From positions 28,517,475 to 28,581,474 of the forward strand of contig NC_023751.2 in the NCBI RefSeq assembly GCF_000499845.2: a stretch of DNA of 64,000 bases, in the 5' to 3' direction. The stretch is from Phaseolus vulgaris (taxonomy: Eukaryota; Streptophyta; Magnoliopsida; Fabales; Fabaceae). Below are positions 36,592 to 48,200 of the stretch, piece after piece. The notes under the pieces were generated by a model. It saw only the letters and a list, made by a program, of their open reading frames with translations. It made no database searches and had not been told where the DNA came from. The translations under genes were made by a program, and so were the position numbers. Position 1 is the stretch's first letter, and every line of letters starts with the position of its first letter.

Positions 36592-37993
36592 ATGGTATCA
36601 ACCCGAAGCATGGAGAGGATGACCAAAGTCGATCAGGCGATGCTGTTGTTGTCTCTGCAAAGAGAGATGGTCAAGATGAAGAGGAAGAACGAAGAGGTCA
36701 CTAAGAAGAATGAGCAGGAGATACAGGCTCTCCAAAAAGAGAATGAAGAGATGAAGAAGAAGTTGATGCAGGGAGGACCATCTGCAACACTGACCAACGT
36801 TGTCGCCAAGTCCTACACCTCCCGTCCCAACCCGAGGCCAGTTGAGGAGACGAGGGACAAGACTCCCACCCATGAGATGGATGGCAAATCTTGTCTTAAC
36901 AAGTCGGCCAGAACGACAGTCACAATGGACTCGGCCCACCGACACCCCTTCACCAACGCTATCATTGAAGTTCCACTACCGGACAAGTGGAAAGGATTCA
37001 ACAAGAACCGATACGATGGCTCCACCCACCCGGACGAACTATGGACGCCTATACCACCCATATGAGTCTCTACACCTCGAACGATGTGGTGTTGTGCCGA
37101 CTGTTTCCTACATCCCTAAAAGGAGCAGCCCTCAGCTAGTTCACCAAGCTCCCACCTAACTCCATTAACAGCTTCGCCACACTAGTGTCGAAGTTCGAGA
37201 CTCAATTCGCCATTAGCAGACCACATCATTTGACCTCTATCGCCCTAGTGGGCATCCGCTAGGAGAAGGGAGAGTCGCTCAAAACCTTTGTTGATAGGTT
37301 CAGCAAGGTAGCCATGAGCATATGGAATCTTAGTCCGGACGTGGCTATGCACCATATGCTGACGACCCTTTGACTGGGGCCGTTTGCTGACAACCTGTGT
37401 ATGTAGCCGATCGTCAACCTTGACGAACTTAGATAGAGAACAGCTAAGTTCATGCAGCTGGAGGAGCTCAGGGAGTTCCGCAACCAAGCTCGAGCAGAGG
37501 CCAACGGGGAGAAAAATAAGGACGAGAAGGATCGCCAAGGCCGATCGGGCCAGCGTGGCGATAGACGCAGGGACAATCGAGGAGACCGGGGAATCTGGTT
37601 CTCAAGATACACCCCCTTGACAATCAAAAGGTGGAGAATTCTGGATGAAGCACTCAACGCAGAGCTGATTCCCCCTCCTAGGAGGGTGGCCAGCCCAAGT
37701 AACGCCGACCAAAGAAAGCAACGCCGACCAACAAGCACTTTAGTGAAGAGTGTCAGGCTTTGAAGGATAAGATTGAGGAGCTCATCCAAGCCGAACACCT
37801 ACGCTGGTTCATCAGGGAGGACCGAGACGCAAGGCATTCCCCTCACAGATATGAGCCCGCCAAGAGAAGGCGATCACCTCCAAGAACTAAGGATGTCGAT
37901 ATCGCAGGGACGACCGACGACCCAGAAGAGATGATCCTCCACGAAGAGATAAACGTCCTTGGGAGGATGAAAGAAAGGGCAACCAAGAGGTGA
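36592..37993 (+). pseudogene. gypsy Gag coding region, broken
   Basis: The frame 36592-37065 begins MVSTRSMERM and carries a Lys/Glu-rich coiled-coil (about residues 25-60). A frameshift near 37040 and several stops follow. The retrotransposon-gag domain is readable at about 37090-37460 in the shifted frame (FTKLPPNSINSFATLVSKFE, LKTFVDRFSKVAMSI). The basic Arg/Asp tail spans 37460-37763, and 37760-37993 continues toward the Gag-protease linker. In-frame stops make it non-functional. Confidence 0.75.
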
Positions 37994-38204
37994 TTAATAT
38001 GATAGCCAGTCGTTTCACCGGAGGGGGAAGCACTAATAGTGCCCGAAAGAAGCATCTTCGGGTTGTACACCAAGTGAACACATTGACATTCCGGTCGAGA
38101 ATGCCACCAATCACCTTCATGGACGATGATTTCATAGGCGTGAATTATCGCCAGAATGACCCCATGGTAATATCAGTCGATATAGACCGATTTACCATTA
38201 TTAT

Positions 38205-38817
38205 ATTCAAGAATAAATATATAAATAAATTATAATTGCATAAATTTTGAAACAACATAGCAAATAAATAAAAAATGTTTTATTAAAGAAGTAATAATTA
38301 CAAAATTATACGCAATTATTGTATGCAACTATTGTACGCAATTATATGCAATTAATTTAATAATGATACAAACCAATGATTAATAGATCTCTACCTAATT
38401 AGCTTGTAATTTGGAGAGAGAAAATATATATTTGTGTTTCATCTTCATTCCAATACAATAATGAAAATATTTATATTCACATTTGTACGCATCCAAATAT
38501 TTATTAAATATTTTTTTAAAATGATAAAACTTAAAAATAAACATGATATTATCAATAATGTGATATAATTTGATGTTAAAATAATACTTTTTATTACATT
38601 CAATAATAAATATATATAAAAAATTATAATTGCATAAAGTTTGAAACAACATAGCAAATAAATCAAAATGTCTTATTAAGGAAATAATAATTATCAAATT
38701 ATACATAATTATTGTACACAATTATATAATGATAGAATTCCATGATTAGTGGATCTCTACCTAATTAACTTGTAATTTGGAAAGAAAAAGTCTTCATGCA
38801 CTAGTATTCCAATACAA
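38205..38817. mobile_element. insertion with two ~220-250 bp direct repeats, inside the protease region
   Basis: The segment 38205-38455 recurs as 38600-38817 in the same orientation, an offset of about 395 bases. Both copies carry TTGAAACAACATAGCAAATA and ATCTCTACCTAATTA[G/A]CTTG. About 140 bases separate the copies. It separates gypsy sequence encoding VISVDIDRFTI from the next piece, which reads VLVDQ, so it interrupts the protease active-site segment. It could be a tiny LTR-type (TRIM-like) element or part of a tandem repeat. Terminal signatures are unclear. Confidence 0.5.
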
Positions 38818-38935
38818 GAAAACTCTGGTAGACCAAGAAAGTTCGATAAACATTCTAGTGAAAACCTTCAAGACCATGAGGATCCTGATGTCGTACGACG
38901 ACCATTAACCGATTGATGACAATTGTATCAACACC

Positions 38936-39049
38936 CCAGTTGGCAAGAGAAGGAGAGAGAAGCAAGACGGTGAATTGACCACCTAGTAGGAAAGAGAAAG
39001 AATGAGTCACTCAATAGTTCTCTAGGTCTCATCTTCCTAGTAGGAACCA
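38936..39049 (+). repeat. 3' LTR fragment of the gypsy element
   Basis: Closely similar to the last ~110 bases of the 5' LTR (36430-36541). Upstream of 38936 the LTR is missing, so a deletion joins the protease region directly to the LTR tail. Confidence 0.75.
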
Positions 39050-39263
39050 TTACAATGACAAGTGATAAGAACATTCAGTCACGAATGAGACATTATTATT
39101 ATAAAAAATATAATATAAATATTGATTAAGAAATTGGGTGAAAAAAAAAATGCTAAGTTTGATATAGTTGGAATACGGTAATGGGTGGGGAGGACACTGA
39201 TTCTGATTTGGTTGGGATTGTAGTCGCTCAGTTGCACTTTGGTATTCTGTGGTATACAAAATT

Positions 39264-42200
39264 ATGACGGGTAAGACTGTGAACTTGAATCATTCCAAAA
39301 GGGTGGCTTTGATCTGGCTCATCTGTGCCGTCTGCTTCTTCACCTTGTTCAGAATGGCCCTTCACAACTCATCACAAACTTTTTCATCTACTTCTTTAGG
39401 TAATGTTGCTTTTCTTATTATCTCCCTTTTACCAATCAATTTTCAAACTTTTTTTTACATCAGGTTCAATTAGGTTGGTTGTTATGTTTTGTTTATGTTT
39501 ACATTTTATGGTAGATTTACTTTTGTGACAATTCTCTAGAGTTTCTTCATTTGGGTCATATTTTTCGTTTGTCAAATTGCTCATTATTTGGCCTTTCCGA
39601 GACAAGTTTGAACTTTTACAGTTTGTTCTTTGGCTTTAACGTAATACCTCCGTGTAAAGATGTTGCCTTGGAGGTGGGTTTTATTCAAAAATTGATTTTG
39701 ACGGAGATATATGGGATTTAGTTACTAAATTAAAAAGGGTCTGTCTTAGATTCTCCAAAGTCTAACACGGAGCAAAGATCAAAGTTGTATGACAAGATGA
39801 GTAGAGATCTGGATGAGCATGGAGCTGCTTTCCTGAAACATGGTGAAACCTCTCAGTCATTGTCTCTTTCAGATATATTCACACTGAAGGATGGATATGT
39901 TGCACCTGTTCTGAAGGTAACATCTGACAACAATTTAGGCTCTGTTTCATGGAGTTGTTTGGGCAGCAACTAATGATTATTTTCCATGTGCAGCCTGCAA
40001 ATCCTCCGGTGCGAGCTAATGTATTGTATTTGAGCACTGAATTCTCTTTACCTATCGCGTAAGCTTTAATAATTTGACTCCTGGATTTCATTGATGATCA
40101 TTTCATGCATCTATGCTTAGTTGAAGATGCATTTTTTTCTTCTGAATTTGGCCATGGTTTTGAATTAGATGGTTATACTACTGCTTAGCTTTGATAGTTA
40201 CTTCAAAATTGTTTTTCTCTTTATCTGATATAGGCTGTACCATCTATCTGTCTCTGGTAAATTATTTTATTTGAATTTATTGAAAACTTGCATATCACTG
40301 ACAAACCATCCATAGGGTTCATAGTATAACACTTTCTGTATTCATAAGTATAAATAAGATTTAAGTTTTCTTGGAATTTTAAATATGCATTGTATCTTAA
40401 GCATACAATCTCTTTCTGAGCTCATGCGTGTATCCTTACAGCTCTGGTTCTTTTCCTTTTACATTTTTACATCAAGATTTTTTATGTATTGGTGTATGTT
40501 CTATTACTATTGAACGGACCATTTTTTAAAATACTCAATAATTCACTAGGACTAAGTGACCATAGCTATTTTATTTTAGGGTTGAAAATCTCCTTGTATA
40601 GGACACCATGGCCCCCTTTTTTCGGTAAATTACATGTTTCATCTCCAAGATTTTTGTCCAAGTCATTTTACTGTTTCAGAAACACATACTTCTCCGTGGA
40701 ATATACCCTTCAAGCTTCAAAGTCTACTGCCATGAATAATTTAGTCAATATTGATCAAAGAAGCTAGGCCATATGCCATGTCTGTAATCATTGTCTTTCC
40801 TGTATTTTTTGTTTTCAACTATTTAAGACCAGAATTTCTTGTGCCTGCTCTCCTCTTTTTACTACAACTTTACCAAGGAACAAACAGTTCTTTCTAACTA
40901 TAATATGCTTAATAGACAAACCTTGACGTATCACAATGAATACTGTGCTATAAGGCAAAATTGATCACTTGCAGTGTTTGGAAGAATCAAGCATTGATAT
41001 TGTGTGTTGTAGCTTTTTGTTAGTTAGTTATGCTGTCAGTTAGGGTTGCCAGCTGTCACTACGGCTGTTATACCTTTCTCTTTGCTCTATAGAAAGAGAC
41101 TCCTATACATCAGCCATGTGCAATACAAATAGATATCTTTCTGTTTTGGTTCTCTTATTCTCTCTCTCAAGAACTCTAATATGGCACCAAGAGCTTCAAG
41201 GTCCTTTATGGCTGAAAATCCTCTGCCTTTCTCTTCCTCTGCTGCCTTTGTGAAGATTTTAGAGAATCTAGATGATTCCAACTTCGTGCTTTGGCGGCAA
41301 CAAGTGGAGCCATGTGTCATCTTCAACACTTGGTGGTTTTGCTCCAATTTCTTTATGAAGTGAATTATGACATTGGAAAAAATCAATCCAGCGTATGGTA
41401 CTTAGGAACCACAAGATCAAATGCTATTGACATGGTTAGAATCTACAACCTTTTTTATTTCATGTTCTTGGAAATGCTTATTCCTATCAGGTTTGGGATA
41501 AAGAGCATGTGTATTTTCACAAACAATCAAAAGCGAGAGTGCGACAACTTTGCATTGAACTTTGTTCCATGTCTCTTAAAAATTGTTCAACTGCGAAATT
41601 TTTCCTATGAATGAAATTGTTGGTTGATTGTCTTGCCTCTACGGGAGATCCTATTTCTCTTCAAATTGATGTGATTCTAGAAGGTTTGCCTCAAGACTAT
41701 GAATCTATTATTGATAGTAAGTTTGAACCTCTTCCTATTGAAGAATTTTAACCTCTTCTTGTACACGAGTCTTGTCTTCAAAAGTATCGCAAGAAAGTTG
41801 TTCTTGATTCTACTTCTTTTAATCTGACTCAAGCGCTAGTGTCAAATTCAGTTTTGCAGAATGATAGAAAAACTATTGGTGCGATAACTCTGAATGTGAA
41901 AAATAAAGATGCAAAAGCTCATGTCACTAATTTTTGTGGTTCCTCTTTTTTTTTGGTGAACAAAATTTGGTTATACAGGTCGTGGTCATGGCCATGGTGG
42001 ACACTTTGCTACTATTCATCAGTGTTATCAGATTTTGGTTATGGCGGTGCCATGGCGGAAGGCGGTGGCAATGCAGATTTTTCATGGCAGCCCATGGTGG
42101 CCGTTTTTGGCATCTTGGAGTGCTAACGGAAAGCGGAGAAAACACCTTCTTTGATTATTTCTCCTTGCTACCACTGTCCACTACCGCCAACTGTCTCCAC

Positions 42201-45200
42201 TGTTCAAGTGATTTTTTTTTTCACTTGTTATTTTTTTCTTTTTCTTTTTCACTCCCAATATAATTATTTCTAGAAAAATATTCTTATTTTCCAGCATAAT
42301 GGCCAATGAACAAGATACCTCAAGAACATCCCACAGAAGTGATCCAGGCTGGAAACATTGTCATCCATTGGATGAAACAAATTTAAATACAACGGTTTAT
42401 AACTACTGTGGGAAAATTATGAAAGGGGGAGTTACTAGGGCCAAAGAACATTTGATGACAAAAAAAGACAATGTTGTTGCTTGCACAAAGAATCTCAAAA
42501 ATGTGAGATAAGAGCTTCGAAAATTATTGAAAGAAAAAGCAGTCACTTCTTTCGTTAATCCTGTATATGATGATGGTGCGGCATGATAATATTGAAAGTG
42601 AAGATAAAGTTGAAATATCCTCTGCCAGTAATGATAGGGAGAGAAATGGTGGTGGAAAAAAGAACCAATGGATGTGTTTTTTAGAAATCCAAATGTTGCA
42701 ATAGAGAAGAGAAAGAGAGAACAACTCAGGCAAACTAGTATTAAAGAAACATGTGACACAGTGACAAGAACTTAAAGGCATAAATTCATTAATATATTGC
42801 TCGATTTTGGTATGAAGTGGGCTTGTCATTCAATCTTGTAAGATTGAAGAGTTTTCAAGATATGATTGATGTTGTAGGTGCTTATAGACCAAATTTTCCA
42901 ACTCCTTCCTATCATGAGATTAGAGTTTCACTCCTCAACAAGGAAGTTGAGTACACCAAAAAGTTCTTGAAGATCATAAATTGCAATGGAGCAGGCATGG
43001 TTGTTCTATCATGTCAAATGTATGGATTGATCAGAAGCAACGATGTTTGATTAACTTTTTGGTGAGCTCTCTTGCAGGGACAATGTTTGTCAAGTCGATT
43101 GATGGTTCTAAATTTGTTAAGATAGGAGAAAAGCTCTTTGAGATGCTTGATACCCTTGTGTAGGAGATTGGAGAAGAAAATGTGGTTCAAGTTATCACAA
43201 ATAATGGTAGTAATTATGTCTTTGTTGGTAAATTACTGAAAGCAAAAAGACCTAATCTTTATTGGACTCCTTGTGCTCCCATTGTATAGATTTGATGCTT
43301 GAAGACATCAAAAAGATTTCTTTGATAAAGAAGACGATTCAAAGGGGAGTTAGTCTTGTTGGCTTCATCTCCTCCTATCCTTACATGCTTCGTCGTCAGC
43401 GTGCGTCGCCGCTGCTGCCATTGTCTCTTTCTCTGCTTTTTTGGATATTTCCGCTTTTCGTTAGCACTCCGAGATGCCAAAAGTGGTCGCCATGGAAAAT
43501 CTGCATCGCCACCGCCTTGTTGTGGTGGTGGTCACAAAATCCGCCACCGCCTTCCACCATGGCGCCGTCATAACTAAAATCTGATAACACTGATGCAACC
43601 TTATATGAATCTATAGTTAGTGCACCTCAACATGCCTACTATAACTTGTCTTTAGATCAACTATGCAATGAACAAAGTTTCTCAATCTATGGATGAACAT
43701 CTTGAATCTCATTCAAATGCTAAAAGCATATTCTCAAATATCTCGAGGGGACTCTTCTACATGGTCTTCATCTCACTTCAATGCCCTTTGCATCTCTCTT
43801 TTCTATGCAAGTTTTTTGTGATGCATTTTAGACTACTAACCTTGATGATCGAAGATCAACTTATGGTGCTGCCATATTTTTAGACCAAATCTCATTTCTT
43901 TGTGATCTAAGAAACAGACAATTGAAGCAAGGTTTAGTACTAAAGCATAGTATCAAAGTCTTGCTCAAAAGACAACTGGAATCTTGTGAATTTAAATTCT
44001 CTTTAAAGAATTTGGAATATCACATGGTCCTCTTGCCATTTACTATGATAATTAGAGTGCAATGACTCTATCTCACAATCCGGGTCTGTCTTGCTAGAAC
44101 CAAGGATATGGAAATTGATCTCTTCTTTGTAAGAGAGGAAGTTCCATCAAAATGTCTCTTTGTTCCACATGTTTCAGCTCAAGTTAAGTGAGTTGATGCT
44201 CTCACCAAACCCTTTTCTCCTACTCATTTCATGTTCATAAGGGACAAACACAATGTGGTTGCTCTTTTTGCAAATCATCGTCAACCTTGTGTTTGATGGG
44301 AGAGGGGTGTCGTAGCTTTCTCTTAGTTTGTTAGTAGTTATGTTGTTGGTTATTCAATTAATTAGGCTTTCCAAATGTCTTTGTGAGAGTTATACCTTTC
44401 TCTTTGCTCTAAAGAGACTCATGTAAATCAATTGTGTGTAATACAAACAAATATCTTCTTTCAATTTTTACTTTTTCTCCTTCTCTCTCCAGCACTCTAA
44501 TAGATATCTCTTTAAAAATCAATAAGTAAATTGTGGAATTTTATAGATTGATGGTGTTATTGAATTGTAATATATAAGTGAGTGCAAACCTGACTCTACT
44601 ATTGAATTTATAATATTGAGTTAGCTTAAAGCTCACTTTCTAAGATGGTATCAAAGCCTATCCTAACATGGTTGTTGGGCTTATCATGTCACTTAGTATC
44701 GAGCTGTTATCAGATCACTCAAAAATATTTATTCTCATACTTGAGATGTCCAATTCTAGCGTGAGAGGGTGTGTTGGAGATTCCGCATCAACTAGAGATA
44801 TGATCAAATTATAGTATATAAGTAGATGCAAATCTTACCTTACAAGTCAGTTTTGCAATGTTGAGTTAAGCTTAATTTCATTTTCTAAGATATGGTATAA
44901 AATTGCTTCATACTAAAACGTCATTAAGTTAAAGTTTGAGAATATCCATTTTTTGTTTTGCTTTCCTTGTAATGGAGAATTTGCATATCACATTTGTAAA
45001 TAATGACTGTAGAAATGATGATCTTCAGTTTCACATATCTTTCTTTATTACCGTATGTATCTTCTTTGATTAAATATGTTTATTACTTTATGCCATGCAA
45101 TATGACATTCATATAACACATGCACGATTTGCATGACACAGGGAGGCTGTCAAAAATATTTTTAATCCATACTTTGATAAAGGTAAGCTGTTATTGGATC

Positions 45201-48200
45201 AACCAATATCAGAATTCAAATTCGTGTACTGGTCAAAATGTTTAACTTTAAGCATTCGTCTGCTGCTTCAACCTTCTTCATCTTGTTTTTATTTTATTGG
45301 AATGTTTACATGTCTGTCAATTAGCAATCTGGTTTCAGAACTCTAGTCTCTACCATTTTAGCATGTTCCATGCCTCCCACCATATTGTTCCTGTACTTGC
45401 CACCAAAGAAGAGGTATACTTCAATTATGGATGCCTTTGTTCCATCTTGAAGTATGCTGATGAGTAAGCTCATGGGAATCATTTTTGTGTCAGATAGAAG
45501 CTGAAGCATCCTCTGTGAAAGCTGTCGTTTCAAAACTCTGCCCTTTGAAAATTGTTTTGGATAGAGTTGTTTTGACTTCAACTGGAGTGCTCCTGGGTTG
45601 TTGGCAGGTTGTTTTCCATAATCTAAAGTATTTGTTTCATTGTCCATGACACTTGTTGAAGAGGTTTCCTGTTATGAATTTTGTTTTTAATCACACATGT
45701 AAATACTAAATTTATAATTATTCAAAGTATAATATAGGGAAACCTGATAATGGTTAATAACGGAGAATATCCCTAATTATCCATTCTACACATTTCCTTA
45801 ATTAAGATCAAATCATATCTTTTACACTCCCCTCAAGCTAGAGCATATGTCATATGAGCCAAACTTGTTACAAATGTGGTCAATATGAAAGCTCTTCTGG
45901 GATTAAGTGAGCATGTTTGCAAGTTAGTCACTGGAGTTGACAAAGTCAGTGATGATTTCTCTAGAGAGCACCTTTTTCTCACAAAATGACAATCAATTTG
46001 TGTCTAGTCCAGTCATGGAAGACTGAGTTTGATGCAATGTGAATGACAACTTCAGTGTCATATATTATCCAAGTATCTGTGTATCTCCAAATTTTAAATG
46101 ATGGAGAAGTTTTTTAAGCCAGTAATCTCGCATGCAGCTGCTGTCATAGCCTGATACTCAGATCCAGCACTTGCTCCTCCAAGAAATCAAGTTCCTACTA
46201 ATGAGAAGACAATATGTACAAGTAGACCTCCTATCTGATGGTGATCCTGCGCAATCAGTATCAAAATAGTAAAAAACCAATTTTGGAATTGCCTTTTTTA
46301 TCTGCATATTAACCTGCGACCTGCTGTATTCTTTATATATTGAAGGATGCGCATCACAACATTCCAATGACTATCACATGAGGCCTTCTAACCACATTAA
46401 ATGCATGTGATATCTGATCTAGTGCCGAGGTAATTAAGTTTGCCTACTAGATGAAGATATCTTCCAAACTCTTTCAATTCAATGACTCCCCCTAACCTGG
46501 AAGATGCTTCAAATTAAGATTCACAGGATTATCCCTAATCAATCATACCAGTCTTGGTCAAAATGTTTAAAGCATGCTTGTATTTTAGGAAATATTTTGG
46601 CATTCTTAGTTACTTGTATGGTTCATTCAGACTTTTAGGTTTACTGATTCGGGAAGTATTTTGGCTTTGTTTTACTCCTGGAAACATTTAAGTTGGTGAC
46701 ATCAAGTTTCATATTTTCTTGGTTAATTCCAATCTGCAAAGCATAGTCAATTGTTGAAACTTTCAACCTGTGCATAATCAGTATATAGAAAGAGGAGAAA
46801 TATTTCCATTACTCTTTATGTCAAGTTGTGTTAGTAATAAAATTTCTGACACATTCACAAACCTTGACTGACTAATTATGCTAATTTTGTAGGTCATCTC
46901 AGGGACAGATCCCGTAATCATTCGTTCAAATTTGAAGAATGCACTTCCACGAGCACCAGAGAAGCAACTTGTAAGCATGTTTGAATACTCAGTTTTGCTA
47001 TATATATATATATATGTGTATATATATATATATGTATATATATGTATATATATGTATATATGTCAGTGCAGCTAAAGTGTATTTACTAAGATTTTAATTT
47101 GAACTACATTGTGGAATTTCAAGATGCAATTAGAACCTTTTCCCTCCATATATAAATTTGGAAGCTATGGGAATTAAATTAAAAGTGGAGTCATGGCTTT
47201 CCCGGAGTCTGAAATCTTATGTCCTGTAGATTTCCTCTTTAGAATTCTTTTATGATATCCTATGTTTTCTCATGTTACTTGGTAACTTGAAGTCATATAT
47301 GCCACTAAAATTGAGTTACCTTGTGATGATTAATGATGTGTTATTTTCATCTGTAGTATGATGCTGCAATTCTCCACACGTCATTTGCAAGGCTGTTGGG
47401 TCCACCTAGAGCATCATCACCTACTGTAATATTCATTTACTGTAATTATGAAATTTATTAGAGTTAGCTGTTACATGACATCAGCACAATTGCCCATTAC
47501 CTATAAACAAGTTGACATCAATTTGATTTTCCTTCACATGCAAACATAGCTCACTTTATCAAGTTTTGGAGTTTATTTTTTCATGATTTAAGCATGTATT
47601 CTTCTCTTGTTTGAGAATATGTTTGAAGCATGGTAAAAGTGTCAAGTGATATGAATGAAAGACATACATAAAATGCATAGGAGGACAGAAAGTATAGTAA
47701 AGAATGACTTCATTTTAATATGCAGGAACAACTTAATACATCAGATGATGTCCAATTTTTTCATGGACTGGTAAATCGGCTGAACAGTCAGATTCGTGGA
47801 TTCAAGGTCTGTGATTATTTTTAATGGGGGTAGCAATAACTGGAATTGCAGTTAAAAATGATTGAAAATCTGATATTTGTTAGCAGTTGGTATTGGAATT
47901 TTTATAATCTTCTGGTTGATATATCTATGTAGGAATTGATAAAGATTAAATATTAGTGATATATCTCTTAATCATTGTTATTTAAATATGATCTAATAGT
48001 TTGTACTTATAGTTCTAATTTCTAGTAACAACAATATTTTCTTATATATATATATATATAAACTTTATTTACATATACTTTTAACTTTTGTCATGCATAT
48101 CCAGGCAGTGGTATCTGAACTATGGTACGTTGAAGAATATGATGTGCTTGCCCTTGCACTAAATGGAAGAATGAACTCTCGCAAATTCAAATTTGGATGC

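Larger units (their letters stand above)
36070..39049 (+). mobile_element. truncated Ty3/gypsy retrotransposon
   Basis: Order seen: 5' LTR (36070-36541), primer-binding-type sequence, Gag (36592 to about 37993), start of protease (about 37990-38195), a foreign insertion (about 38205-38817), a short protease continuation, then directly the last ~110 bases of a 3' LTR (38936-39049). The final segments of the two LTRs match closely (CAAGAGAAGGAGAGAGAAGC, GAATTGACCACCTAGTAGGA, TAGTTCTCTAGGTCTCATCT). Reverse transcriptase, integrase and most of the 3' LTR are deleted. The element ends 215 bases before the start codon of the gene at 39264. Confidence 0.8.
41001..44502 (+). mobile_element. Ty1/copia element in intron 3, TSD GATAT
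   Basis: The 5' LTR is 41001-41181 and the 3' LTR 44308-44502, with an exact 5-bp duplication GATAT at 40996-41000 and 44503-44507. TGGCACCAAGAGC after the 5' LTR resembles the tRNA-Met primer-binding site, and GGGAGAGGGG (44298-44307) is the polypurine tract. The body is internally deleted: the Gag start (from 41181) and RNase H end (about 43700-44298) remain, while protease, integrase and most of reverse transcriptase are gone. A decayed hAT element sits at the join. Inserted in the same orientation as the host gene. Confidence 0.88.

Noticed and set aside
36065..39054. A 5-bp target duplication for the gypsy element
   Set aside because: The bases before 36070 (ATTAG) and after 39049 (TTACA) do not match. 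The left boundary is uncertain and the 3' part has been rearranged.
45321..45647. 108-codon minus-strand frame as a gene
   Set aside because: It is the antisense of exons 5 and 6 of the membrane-protein gene, which join in frame with the rest of that gene.
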